64,000 bases of DNA, from contig NC_073361.2 in the NCBI RefSeq assembly GCF_027580225.2, positions 27,173,001 to 27,237,000 on the forward strand. Direction: 5' to 3'. Below the pieces are notes generated by a model. It ran no database searches. It saw only the letters and a program-made list of their open reading frames with translations, and was not told the DNA's origin. Of this stretch, positions 1-12,120 are shown in pieces (the first letter of the stretch is position 1; each line of letters opens with the position of its first letter). The position numbers and the translations under genes were made by a program. This DNA is from Misgurnus anguillicaudatus (Eukaryota; Chordata; Actinopteri; Cypriniformes; Cobitidae).

Positions 1-403
1 TTTTGGGTCGCATTTGGCAATAGGGTGCAAAAAAAGTCATATTCATTTTAAATGAAGTTCTTCATTGGCAAATATTTGAAATGATCAATGCTCTGACATG
101 GAAGGTTGTGTTTTATTATGAACTATTTCTTGTGTTTAGCTTTAATAATTTTTCTTATTGGACTGGGGTAGAAGTTTGGTTTTATAGGAAACATTAAATG
201 GCACCAATTGTCTGATTCACAGTTTAACATTTCCTTTGGTGTGTATTAGTACATTTGGTGTGTATTGGGTACAAACCCCAAAGTAAACGATGACGCGAGT
301 TATCGTCTTCAAAGTAAATCTATTTTCTTGGAGTACAACAAACAAACACAAGGATTGTAGGCAACAGTTTACTTCCTGGGTTTGGTGATGTAGACAAGAC
401 CAA
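1..403. other. Non-coding sequence, nothing recognised
   Basis: AT-rich sequence with no gene, repeat or RNA that I can support. Confidence 0.5.
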
Positions 404-1729
404 GGCTGCGTCTGAAACCGCATACTGTTCAGTAGGTACAGTACTGATAAGATGAAGTACTTACTGACTGTTAAAACAGTAGGTGGGTGATTCTCACGAA
501 AACTTGGTTTTAAAAAATGTCAAGCATGAAAATGTAAAAATTGCTTAAATTTACTTTTTTTCCCACCAGACATTGAAAAACAAAGTCTGGAGTAAACGGG
601 ACATTAATTTAAAAACGTTTACTTATCATTTAACACTTTTTGTAACATAATTTTAAAAATTAGTCCTAAAAATCTCATTACCGGAACAGTCAGAAAACAT
701 CAACACTGACATATTTTCAAAATGACATGACAAACCTGAAAGAACATAATTTGGAGATTCTGCACATGCATTTAAAATCAAAGTATTATGCTTCTATTAA
801 TTAAATTAACAGTTAATAAGCATCTGTTGCGGTAATGATAATCAAAATGTCGTGTAAGCATTCTGACAAGACAATATTTCAAATTAACTGTAAAAAAAAA
901 TGATCTTACCTGGTAGCCATCTTGAAGTAACTGGTCCATGTGCTTGATCACTCAAAATCAAACTTTATTAAAATTCTGTATGTGTGCTTAAACTGTTCTC
1001 AAAAAGTGTTGCAGAGGATGAGAACATCAGGCATGGACACATCATTTTCCTAATTTTTCTTCATTACTATTATACATGAATATTCAGTAAATATTTTTTC
1101 TGTCATCTAAAGTAGTCTAGCAAAACATCCATTTATTTTTTTTCTTAATATTTTTGTGTTAATTTGATTAAATTACAACATAACGCATGTTCAAACGCAG
1201 CCGGACACATTGCGGTAATGAGAATTTTAGCAGAAAATGAGATAAAATTTCCAATTATAAATTCTTATGTTGAAATCACACATTGTGCAAGGTAGAACAC
1301 AGTATTGTGTTAATTCTGATGCTTTTTAATGTTACTATATTACAGATTTTAAAGCTAAAATCATTAGTGCCGTGGTGTTTTAATGGTTTCGTGAGAATCA
1401 CCCAGGTACTGTATAGTATGAATCCTAGTAGTATGAATGCGACACATCATGTGACATACGTCTTCATCACGTCATGTCATACCAGCGCAAAAACAGCCGC
1501 ATCGCTGCTTTCGCCTTTCTTCTTCGTTGCATAACTCCGCTCCTGGGGCATCATGGGATAGTGAAGTGTCCATTGTATGCACGCTTCGAAATCTAACCGG
1601 AAGTATTAGGTCATCCGGGTACTTTTCGCATACTGTTTTTGAAATATTATGTATTCGGACATACTACTCGCCTCGCTTACTGCTTTTCGCTTACTATATA
1701 GTATGGAAGTAGGCGGTTTCGGACGCAGC
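404..1729. mobile_element. DNA transposon with inverted ends, non-autonomous
   Basis: The left end at 404-424 reads gctgcgtctgaaaccgcata. The right end at 1709-1729, reverse complemented, reads gctgcgtccgaaaccgccta. The two 20-base ends match at all but two or three positions. No transposase frame is seen inside. The target duplication is not clear. A related piece seems to lie at about 3010-3415, where the phrase ctcatgggatagaaaagtgt resembles the sequence at 1549-1570. Confidence 0.7.
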
Positions 1730-1804
1730 ACGACATTATCATAATTCCTCCCGCTTTGACTCACAGCCTGTAAGTTAACTCAGACGTATTCAGGGCAATC
1801 ACAA

Positions 1805-2018
1805 TGTACAGATTAGCTGGCCAATCAGGGACACAGCGCTTTTCAAATCGATGAATTTTGTACAAAATCCGTTCGTTTCAGGAAGACAGGGAAATCTAGA
1901 GCTACAAAAATGTACGTTATGTGTACATAATGTGTTTTTAACCATAAACCACGCAAACACATTGTATTATAGCAAATACACAAAATAACGTTTTTAAGCA
2001 ATGAAATAGGTGCACTTT
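1805..2018. mobile_element. Partial TTAA-type MITE, related to 62602-62959
   Basis: The stretch from agctggccaatcagggaca to gtgcactttaatt resembles the right two-thirds of the MITE at 62602-62959, sharing the motifs gctggccaatc, tttgtacaaaat and caaacacattgtatta. It ends near a TTAA at about 2016. The left end is missing. Confidence 0.6.
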
Positions 2019-3430
2019 AATTGCCATGACTGCTTTTATAATGGGATTGATGTTTACGTGTATATTTTGGGTCAGTGAGGGTATGCGAAAGATCATACTA
2101 CCATATGCGTGCACTGTATTTTGTGCATTTAGTATACAGTACAATATACAGTACAGTGTTTGCAGTGGTGAATCTGCACAATTGTATTTCATCGACCAAA
2201 ATTAGTGGTAAACTAAACATTTTTTCACAAATATTATTAAAATAAAGTAATTTATTTTCTACATAAACTCATCCAACATAATGTACAGAACATTAATACA
2301 AATTTAACCATGGTATCTTTAGAAATTAATGATGTCAAACTTTGATACTTTGGTACATTAAAATTATTAAATGCAATTTGTGAATAAATTCTGTAACACA
2401 TTTTAATAAGCAACATTTAGTATGTATTAAGAATAGTAAGCTGTTGAGTGAATTGAAACAACGCATACTGTATGGTCTGTTTGTAGGCACAGTGTCTCTA
2501 TATTATTAATCTTGGTCTCTCTTATGACACGGTGTCTCATAGTGACTGATCTCTAAAGCTCATAGTCGTGCCAAATTTACTGTGAAATGAAAAACTTTCT
2601 CTTGTGTGGCTGTGACTTTCTCTATCTGTGCATGAGATGATCTTTGTGAAATCTCATTTGTTCCCTCCCTTTCGATCATGAGAAAAACGCAGGCCCATTC
2701 GCGACAGGTTTTTCAGCTGATTTGCAATTTCTCTCAATGGGACTTAAAGCTAATTACCTGCGGGCTGACTGATGGGAGAAAGTAGCGAATTAAATTAATA
2801 ATAGAAACAGTTTGATCATCCGTCTTTGGCAGCGTCTTGTTTTTTTTCTTACAAGCAACAAGTGTCAATTAAAATAAATGACTGTGACACCTGTAGCTGC
2901 AGATGCTGAGAAAGCGAACATAAAGTCCTACAGCTCTGAGATCTGCAGAAATGACCGCCATATTTCAGATATATCTGATTTAATTGTTCACCCATTTATC
3001 TTGCCTTCAAATTCGTGTACTGTCACAGTATGTACTTACTGTCAAATCATTCTATCCTGTGTAAGTATGTACTTCATGTGGGTGAAGTATGCATACATAA
3101 GCGACATACTAGTTCAGCCAAGACAAATTATTCTGTCAACAGTAAAAAATATTCACGTGTTGTTAATCCAACCAATCACTGTGAAAAGGTCCCGTCCTAT
3201 GTTTTTGAGGCATCACCCCACCCTGTCGCCTCACTCTCGACTGCTATCTATAATGCTTATGGAGGGGGTGTACTCTGGGTTTGAGCTAAAATTCCAAACT
3301 GGGCTACTGTGGGCTTGTGAATTCACTTTTTGTATTTGGTGGCTCCTCAACTCCTGTGGTCTCATGGGATAGAAAAGTGTCCATCTGATGCATTCTGAGA
3401 AATATTAGCAGAAGCAACATTGGGCGAACG
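2019..3430. other. Non-coding flank with a weak repeat relic
   Basis: AT-rich sequence. A stretch near 3010-3415 resembles the right half of the element at 404-1729 (agtatg steps and a catgggat/gtgtcc phrase). The 164-residue open frame at 2878-3372 has no recognisable domain and crosses that relic. Confidence 0.4.
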
Positions 3431-4380
3431 TCAGGCTATAACGTTGGGTAGACATCATAAACTGTGGTCCGCCAGACATTGTTTTTGACGTCAGTCCGGC
3501 ATTGTTTTTTGACGTCAAAAACCAATGCCATGTTGACATCAAAAAAACTATGTCGGACTGACGTCCAGATGTAGTGTTGGGTTGACGTCAAAAAGCAATG
3601 TCGGATGGACATCAAGCTGTAATGCCAGGTCAAACTGATGTCAAAACCTAACATCGACCTGATGTTTAGATGTCGGGGTGATGTCAATATACAATGCCAG
3701 GTTGACATCAGAAACCACTGTTGGGTTGACGTCAAAACCCGACGTCGGACTGATGTCAAAACCCAATGTGGACTTGACGTTCAGCTGTAACGTCGGAATG
3801 ACATCAGAAACCAACGTCAGGCTTACGTCAAAAACCAACGTGGGGTTGACGTGAAAAGACAACATCGGGCTTACGTCAGAAATCGATGTGGGGGTTGCCG
3901 GCAGAAACCGACGTGGGGTTGACGGCAAAAAAACGACGTGGGGTTGCCGCCAGAAACCGACGTGGGGTTGCCGCCAGAAACCGATGTGGGGTTGACGGCA
4001 GAAACAGACGTGGGGTTGGCGTCAGAAACAGACGTGGGGTTGCCGCCAGAAACCGACGTAGGGCTGACGGCAGAAACCGAAGTGGGGTTGCCGCCAGAAA
4101 CCGACGTGGGGTTGACGGCAGAAACCGACGTGGGGTTGACGGCAGAAACCGACGTGGGGTTGCCGCCAGAAACCGACGTGGGGTTGCCGCCAGAAACCGA
4201 CGTGGGGTTGCCGCCAGAAACCGACTTGGGGTTGCCGCCAGAAACCGACTTGGGGTTGCCGCCAGAAACCGACGTGGGGTTGCCGCCAGAAACCGACGTA
4301 GGGCTTTACGGCAGAAACAGACGTTGGGTTGACGTCAGAAACCGACGTCGGACTGATGTCCAGATGTAATTTAGGGTAGC
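3430..4380. repeat. 24-bp minisatellite, degenerate left flank and homogeneous core
   Basis: The core at about 3886-4330 repeats a 24-base unit (gccgccagaaaccgacgtgg followed by ggtt) about 18 times, with a gacggcagaaac variant. The left part from 3430 is the same motif at lower identity, with gacgtcaaaaacc units. Because 24 is a multiple of three, the array is open in two plus frames (period eight residues, GLPPETDV or RRGVAARN) and partly on the minus strand. I see no start context, no flanking exon and no known protein, so I call it non-coding. The palindrome TGACGTCA occurs at 3486, 3510, 3583, 3727 and 4330. Confidence 0.9.
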
Positions 4381-4956
4381 CATGTTAAGGTTTGAAACAA
4401 TTTTTTTTCTAGATTTTAAGCAAAAATCTAAAACCTTCCCTGACAGACCATTCTTGAGCTCAAGGTTTGTGTTATAATCACATATGCTTCTACTAGTTTT
4501 TAATTGATGGCAACAATAACTACTACTGTAACACACATTGCTCAAACAATAAACACTGCACCTATTCATAACTCGGCATTCATTTCCTGGTTAACATGAG
4601 TTTAGCTTTCAAGAGCACATAAATCAATAATGATTAAACTTCAGAAATCAAGCAAGCAGAAACAGTCTGTGTGATAAACAGCCCTGTCAACTCTATTAAT
4701 ATATTTAATCAATGACTAATGACGTGATGAGTCAATCTGTATTCAGCAGTCAAGCTGTGTTCATGGAAAATGACAAATATATCAGGACACTCCCACACAA
4801 TTCAATAACCGGTTAAAGAACATACAGGAACCAATAAAGTCAAAGACACAATCTTCTGACGTATCACATCTGGTGTGAAGTAAACAGTTGTTTTATTTGT
4901 AGAAAATGAAATGTTTGTGCTTTGGATTGAATATGATTGTTGTTCTCATAAAGTAT
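4381..4956. other. Non-coding sequence, nothing recognised
   Basis: AT-rich sequence between the minisatellite and a MITE relic. No gene seen. Confidence 0.5.
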
Positions 4957-5200
4957 GGGGTCTCATTTATAAAGCGTGCGTACGTACACGTTTGATCGTA
5001 GGGTGTGTGTACACAAAAATCCACGTCAACGTTCAAAACGGCCTTTGATGTGGACAAGTGCTCATCAGGGTCTAAGCAGACGTACAAACTTTTGCTTGTC
5101 CAAGTGTTTGGAAATATAAGCCATTCTTGCCGCATGTGAAGGATTTGGACGTTGACAGGTGCTCTTTAATATGTCAGTGATGTTGATTAGGCATTGTTTA
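4957..5200. mobile_element. Partial copy of the gcgtacgcac-end MITE
   Basis: It begins ggtctcatttataaagcgtg cgtacg, which matches the reverse complement of the right end of the element at 20832-23055. Internal phrases (cattcttgc, gttgacaggtgctctttaata) match 22820-22880 in reverse orientation. The other end is not clear. Confidence 0.6.
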
Positions 5201-6120
5201 CAAGACAGAGATCTGTGCGAAATTTCAAGATCATTTGTGATTTATAGATTTCAAATCTGAAAGCATTTTCTGTGCATCAGAAAGTTCGTATCATTTATAG
5301 TTTTGATGTGTATATTTGTTTACACTTCTGTATTTAAACTTTATATTTACCGTCATTATCATTCTGGGTGTGAACTTGTCCATGTTCTTAGTTTCGAAAA
5401 CCGGTTACCAAGAATGAGAAATCGAATTTGACACATCCAAACAAATACATTGTTTCAATGCTTTACAAATATGCTTTTTATTACCCTTCAGAATTATGAT
5501 AATAAAAAGTCTACAAACACATGGACTGAAACAATCAGCGAAGAATGATAATTAAATGTTGATATCATTTTCTCCTCATTTTACCCTCTGACCGGATCTC
5601 ATTTATTTTCCATCTAGGGCCCCTGTGCTCCAATCAACATAATCTGTGTCGACCCACGACTTCAGCCAAGGAAAAAATCTTAAATGAGGTTGTGCCTGTT
5701 TTTCTCCTGTTGTGAAACAAATGAGAAATAGATTAACCCGTTCTTCTGAACGTCAGGCGACCCGGGTAGACGTATTAAGATAATTTACATGAGCACTGCG
5801 GGGGAATCCTGACGACCACTGTCCAGGCTTCATTAAATGAATGTTATAATGTACTTTTCTAATTTCAGTCCCCCCTCCCTATCATGTCAATCACGTTATT
5901 GAACACTGACCCTACTGCCACTAAATAGCAATGATGTAACGTTTGCTTGAGCTCACAAGAGATACAATTAACAGGTTGTTTTATTTTAAAGAAAACTTGA
6001 TACAGTGTTTATTTTACATTCTCTAAAGATTCACGATGAGAAATATCTGTGCATTGATGGGATAATGATGTAATTTTCCCAAATCATTTGCATTAATGGT
6101 ATCTCAAATCATGCAGCTTT
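5201..6120. other. Non-coding sequence, nothing recognised
   Basis: No gene, RNA or clear repeat in this stretch. Confidence 0.5.
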
Positions 6121-6129
6121 CTGAGAAAA

Positions 6130-6210
6130 GGCGTGTCCCAGATAGCAGATGACTCCGGGCCAGATCCGCGCCAAAGCCAGCTGCTCCGGTTCGGATCCGG
6201 CCCTAAGTTG
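6130..6210. repeat. Dispersed GC-rich repeat end
   Basis: The phrase gactccgggccagatccgc recurs as gactccgggccggatccgc at 13530-13550. It is probably the end of a dispersed element; the full unit is not resolved. Confidence 0.5.
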
Positions 6211-6329
6211 TCTGCACTTTGAGTTACCTTCTTTTTAAATGTTCGGAGTTACGATTTTTTTATTATAAGTGCAAAACATACAACAGATAGTTAAGCAGCA
6301 AAACCACAAAAACAAAACAGACAACAAAA

Positions 6330-6720
6330 ACAAAACAATAATTGTGATGATGATAATAATAATAATAATAAATTAAACCGATAATAATACAAGTGATAAT
6401 ATTGAAGCAATGATAATAAGCAAAATAATAATAAAAATAATAATAATAAAACAAAACAATAATAATAATAATAAATTAAACAGATAATAATACACATTTG
6501 TGTAATAATAATGATAATAATAATAACAAAATAAAAATGATAATATGTATATGTAATAATATTATGTACAATACTGGTATAATTCTAGGGATTGTTATGA
6601 TTACAGGATTGTTTTTTATTGCCCATAATAATAACTTCACAATAGTAAATAATAAAAATAATAATAATTATTAATAGTAATAATAGTAACAATACTGACA
6701 ACAAGAAATATTATATAAAA
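6330..6720. repeat. AAT-rich microsatellite region
   Basis: Imperfect runs of (aat)n and (aaaac)n. The tyrosine- and leucine-rich frames predicted on the minus strand are low-complexity artefacts. Confidence 0.9.
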
Positions 6721-6974
6721 GGATGGTAATGATATTGATATTTTGTAAAAATATGATTTTTGATATTTCGAGTTATTACGATAGTTTTTAATTACACTTT
6801 AATTACACAATAACAAAACCAGTTGCTTTTACGATCAACATGATTCCTGAACAATGCAAGATTGCAAGAAATCTCACGATATTTGGGTCAATGACGTGAC
6901 GGTTATTATTTTGGGTGCGTATGGTTCAATGAAATGTAAATTGGTTAAAATTTCAAAATAAATCTGCAGATTAC

Positions 6975-6979
<5 letters not shown>

Positions 6980-7016
<37 letters not shown>

Positions 7017-7018
7017 TT
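6980..7018. repeat. (AT)n microsatellite followed by poly-T
   Basis: An uninterrupted at-dinucleotide run is followed by a T run. A second poly-T run lies at about 7324-7340. Confidence 0.95.
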
Positions 7019-7019
7019 T

Positions 7020-9389
7020 GAGGACCAAGTGTAAAATTTCTGGTTTTATTTCATTTTGAAAGAATGTTTGGGGGAAAATTGCAAAAATGTCAATGTGGTG
7101 TAATCTGGGTCAACTAGTGTAACTAGTATTTTTTAATAAAAATATAAATATATTCATAAAAAATGTGGAATCAAATATAATCATCTAGTTGTGTGTTGTT
7201 TTTTACATACATTTCTACATCATTTGTCAAAGATTATTAAAAAAACAGAGCTGTTTTCGGCATATGTCCAGAAAAATATTACAAAAACGCATTAAAATTA
7301 ACATTTAGAAATAGCTAATAAAATTTTTTTTTTTTTTTTTGGTGATTACGCTGACAAAGCAAACTGATAAAATATTTAATATTTCTCATTCTTTGGCACA
7401 AATGGCGGTTACACCATTTGACATTTTCAGGTCCATTCAGTCTTAACTTTCATAAAAATGGTGCAAATATGATTTTTTATCGCATAAAATCAACATAAAT
7501 ACACTATGTGCACTGAAATATACCTGATGCATGCTTTTAAAACAAGTTTTTTTTTAAAAGATTTTTGAATTTCTCATCTTGCCGAATCGTTTTTGTCACT
7601 GACCCATTTTCCCAATTTACTAATTTGTATGGATTTGTACAAAGTGAATCGTAACGTGCGATTATCATAAAAAACAGTAATGAAATCCCACCACAAACCC
7701 CAACGTCAACGGTGAAAGCAAACTGTACAAAATAACCAATGAATGTGGTCGTATGAATTAATATGATAAAGCCACCTCGTGAAATGCCCTGAGATAGTGT
7801 TTAATCTATAAATGCTTTAAAAAATATATTGTTTAATTTTTTTTATTTAAATGAAGAAGTGTTTCACTGACCTTGTGCGGTCTTTGCAAATGCAAGCCTG
7901 GTCATTGGTTCTTCCTCGAGGTAAATTCTCAATAGAGAATCACTCAAAATGGTTTGTGAAGATTTGCAAATAAGTCAAAAGAACTGATAAAATACATTTA
8001 CAAAAGTCAAGACTGTCTTTTATAATATAACTAATATAACTGAGGAGGAAGGCATTGTGTAAAAGGTACTTGGCAATTGAATTTACAGTGATTTGTGAAG
8101 CTTTTTTATAAGCAACTTACCCCTGATTGTATATTTTGGCTTGAATAAGTGATTTGGTGAAAATAGCTCTTGAAATTGCTTTTCTGTTGGTAAAGTAAAA
8201 CCATTCATTCTGCTTTACTACAAATAAAACTCCATTAGGAGCTATTCATTTGTTGTACTGATTTTTATAGATTAGATTATAGTGTTTTGTCAGGCAGCCC
8301 TGCTTAAAACGAGGTATTAATTGTCATTGTTTATTTCTGAGAGAATAGTTATGAAATATTTTAATGAAATGAAGCAGCCTCTTACATACTGTAGGTACTG
8401 TGGATATTCACGGAAACATGTCTGTTGTTGTCAGAATAATACGAGAATGAGGAAAGTGATATCACTGTTTACTTTTCACAGAATGGGCACTGTGTTAAAT
8501 CTTCTCTCAGTCTGGAAACCACAGGAGATCATTCAGCCCACTTATACAAAACACCCCTGACATGTTTAGAGATCCTGAACCAAGTGCATCAACTCCTAAT
8601 GTGTTTTACCTCCAGCTGGATGAAAAGCACCAGGGGAACAGAGAGGTACAGACCTGAACATTAGCCAAAGGAGAAACTGAATCAGATATCTGAGATATAT
8701 AAAAAGGCATTTTAACCCTAAAAATGAAAAAGAACACAAAAGAAGTTGTTTTAATAAATGATGGTAGCCACCTATTGACTATCATACTATTTTTCCCATA
8801 GTATTTGTTCCTAAAATCCAGTTCATTCATTAATTCAGTTCTCTTTCTCTCTCTATTTATTCTCACTCTGTTTTGAGTATGCTAAATGTTTCAGCAGGCA
8901 CCATCTCAGTGGCAGATTAAATTAAGCAGAAATGATGCCTCCCGGGAGAAGGCAGGATGGTAGAGGATGTGTAAAACAGGAGGAAGAGTTTTAGTACCTG
9001 GAAATATCAGCTGCGTTCATCAGAAAGACAGCTGACCTCACAGCTTTTAAAAATACCTCCATTATAGCGTGTAGTGTTTGTGACTGAATCTGTACTGCTG
9101 ATTAATGTGTCAGAGTCAAGTGAACCATGCCAAGTATTGATTGCTTCTCAAAGCACATCTTTCCAGCCTGAAGGCTCCAGTTAAATGCTGATCTTTAACA
9201 TAACAACAAAGGTTAGAAACATTAGCATGTGATATTGCACAAGGACCTAAGTGGACGAATCAGTTATGGATTTAATTTGGTTTGCTTTCCTAATGCATTG
9301 AAGAAGTCCTTAGGATGTTTGCTGATTGTGTGAGTGAGTTATGGATGTAAATGTGTGGAGCCTTGAAGTTATTTTGGTAATTGGAGTCA
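7020..9389. other. Non-coding flank, nothing recognised
   Basis: AT-rich sequence with homopolymer runs. The short frames at 8321-8560 and 8606-8866 have no domain or splice context that I recognise. Confidence 0.5.
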
Positions 9390-12120
9390 GTGAGTTGAAT
9401 CTGTCAGTTGTTTTGATAAGTGAAATCAGTGGGCGGAGTCTGTGAGATGCATTGGTTATTGGAGTCAGTGGGCGGAGTCTGTGAGATGTATTGGTTATTG
9501 GAGTCAGTGGGTGGAGTCTGCGAGATGCATTGGTTATTGGAGTCAGTTTTTGGGGGTTTATAAGATGTATTGGTTATTGGAGTCAGTGGGCGGAGTCTAT
9601 AAGGTGTATTGCTTATTGGAGTCAGTGGGTGGAGTCTGTGAGATGCAGCTATTGGAGTCAGTGGGCAGAGTCTGTGAGATGTATTGGTTATTGGAGTCAG
9701 TGGGCAGAGTCTGTGAGATGTATTGGTTATTGGAGTCAGTGGGTGGAGTCTGTGAGATGTATTGGTTATTGGAGTCAGTGGGCGGAGTCTGTGAGATGTA
9801 TTGGTTATTGGAGTCAGTGGGTGGAGTCTGTGAGATGTATTGGTTATTGGAGTCAGTGGGTGGAGTCTGCGAGATGCATTGGTTATTGGAGTCAGTTGGT
9901 GGAGTTTATAAGATGTATTGGTTATTGGAGTCAGTGGGCAGAGTCTGTGAGATGTATTGGTTATTGGAGTCAGTGGGCGGAGTCTATAAGGTGTATTGCT
10001 TATTGGAGTCAGTGGGTGGAGTCTGTGAGATGCAGCTATTGGAGTCAGTGGGCAGAGTCTGTGAGATGTATTGGTTATTGGAGTCAGTGGGTGGAGTCTA
10101 CGAGATGCATTGGTTATTGGAGTCAGTTGGTGGAGTTTATAAGATGTATTGGTTATTGGAGTCAGTGGGCAGAGTCTGTGAGATGTATTGGTTATTGGAG
10201 TCAGTGGGTGGAGTCTGTGAGCTGTATTGGTTATTGGAGTCAGTGGGTGGAGTCTACGAGATGCATTGGTTATTGGAGTCAGTTGGTGGAGTTTATAAGA
10301 TGTATTGGTTATTGGAGTCAGTGGGCAGAGTCTGTGAGATGTATTGGTTATTGGAGTCAGTGGGTGGAGTCTGTGAGCTGTATTGGTTATTGGAGTCAGT
10401 GGGCGGAGTCTATAAGGTGTATTGCTTATTGGAGTCAGTGGGTGGAGTCTGTGAGATGCAGCTATTGGAGTCAATGGGCAGAGTCTGTGAGATGTATTGG
10501 TTATTGGAGTCAGTGGGTGGAGTCTGCGAGATGCATTGGTTATTGGAGTCAGTTGGTGGAGTTTATAAGATGTATTGGTTATTGGAGTCAGTGGGCAGAG
10601 TCTGTGAGATGTATTGGTTATTGGAGTCAGTGGGTGGAGTCTGTGAGATGTATTGGTTATTGGAGTCAGTTGGTGGAGTTTATAAGATGTATTGGTTATT
10701 GGAGTCAGTGGGCGGAGTCTGCTAGAAGTATTGGTTATTGGAGTCAGTGGGTGGAGTCTATGAGCTGTATTGTTATTGGAGTCAGGGGGCGAAGCCTGCA
10801 ATATGCATTGGTTATTGGAGTCAGTGGGTGGAGTCTGTGAACTGTATTAGTTATTGGAGTCAGTAGGCTAGGTCTGTGATATGCATTGGTTAATGAAGTC
10901 AGTGGGTGGAGTCTATGAGCTGTATTGTTATTAGAGTCAGTGGGTGGAGTCTGCGAGATGAATTGGTTATTAGAGTCAGTGGATGGAGTCAATGAGATGC
11001 CTTGGTTATTGGAGTCAGTGGGTGGAGTCTATGAGTTGTATTGTTATTGGAGTCAGTGGGCAAAGTCTGCAATATGCATTGGTTAATGGAGTCAGTGGGT
11101 GGAGTCTATGAGCTGTATTGGTTATTAAAGTCATTGGGCGGAGTCTGTGAGATGTATTGGTTATTGAAATCAGTGGGTGGAGTCTGTGAACTGTATTAGT
11201 TATTTGAGTCAGTAGGCGGAGTCTGTGATATGCATTGGTTATTGGAGTCAGTGGGCGGAGTCTGCAAGATTTATTGGTTATTGGAGTCAGTGGGCGGAGT
11301 CTGCGAGATGCATTGGTTATTAGAGTTAGTGGGTGGAGTCTGCGAGATGCATTGGTTATTGGAGTCAGTGGGTGGAGTCTATAAGGTGCATTGGTTATTG
11401 GAGTCAGTAGGCGGAGTTTATAAGGTGTATTGGTTATTGGAGTCAGTGGGCAGAGTCTGCGAGCTGCATTGGTTATTGGAGTCAGTGGGTGGAGTTTGCA
11501 AGCTGTATTTGGTTATTGGAGTCAGTGGGTGAAGTCTGCGAGATGCATTGGTAATTGGAGTCAGTGGGCGGAGTCTGCGAGATGCATTGGTTATTGGAGT
11601 CAGTGGGCGGAGTTTAAGCTGTATTGGTTATTGGAGTCAGGGGGTGGAGTCTGTGAGCTGTATTGGTTATTGGAGTCAGCAGGCGGAGTCTGCGAGATGC
11701 ATTGGTTATTGGAGTCAGTGGGCGGAGTCTGAGCTGAATAGTTAATGCAGTCAGTGGGTGGAGTCAGTGAGCGGTATTGGTTATTGGAGTCAGTAGGCGG
11801 AGTCTGCGAAATGTATTGGTTATAGGAGTCACTGGGCTGAGTCTGCGAGATGTATTGGTTATTGGAGTCAGTGGGTGGAGTCTGTGAGCTGTATTGGTTA
11901 TTGGAGTCAGTGGGGGGAGTCTGAGCTGCATTGGTTATTGGAGTCAGTGGGTGGAGTCTGTGAGCTGCATTGGTTATTGGAGTCAGTGGGCGGAGTCTGT
12001 GAGGTGTATTGGTTATTGGAGTTCATGGCCGGAGTCTGCGAGCTGTATTGGTTATTGGAGTCAGTGGGCGGGGTCTGTGAGCTCAATTGGTTTTTGTAGT
12101 CAGTGGGTGGAGTCATGCAT
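9390..12120. repeat. 39-bp minisatellite, about 70 units
   Basis: The unit is 39 bases: attggttattggagtcagtg followed by ggcggagtctgtgagatgt. Variants have gggtggagtc, ttggtggagttt, ctataagg and gagctgt. A 36-base unit (gatgcagctattgg) marks larger blocks at 9645, 10032 and 10458, spaced 387 and 426 bases, that is 9x39+36 and 10x39+36. Because 39 is divisible by three and the unit lacks stops, frames of 427, 449 and 465 residues stay open on both strands with a 13-residue period (for example CIGYWSQWVESVR). These are repeat artefacts. Identity is high in 9430-10730 and decays towards 12120. Confidence 0.95.

Noticed and set aside
2878..3372. 164-residue plus-strand frame
   Set aside because: No domain; it overlaps a relic of a DNA element and the composition is like its non-coding surroundings.
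3886..4369. Open frames with an eight-residue GLPPETDV or RRGVAARN period
   Set aside because: They are the direct result of a 24-base minisatellite and have no start context or homologue I recognise.
9404..10801. Long open frames of 427-465 residues on both strands
   Set aside because: They follow a 39-base tandem repeat; all frames lacking a stop in the unit stay open, and no domain or splice context supports a protein.
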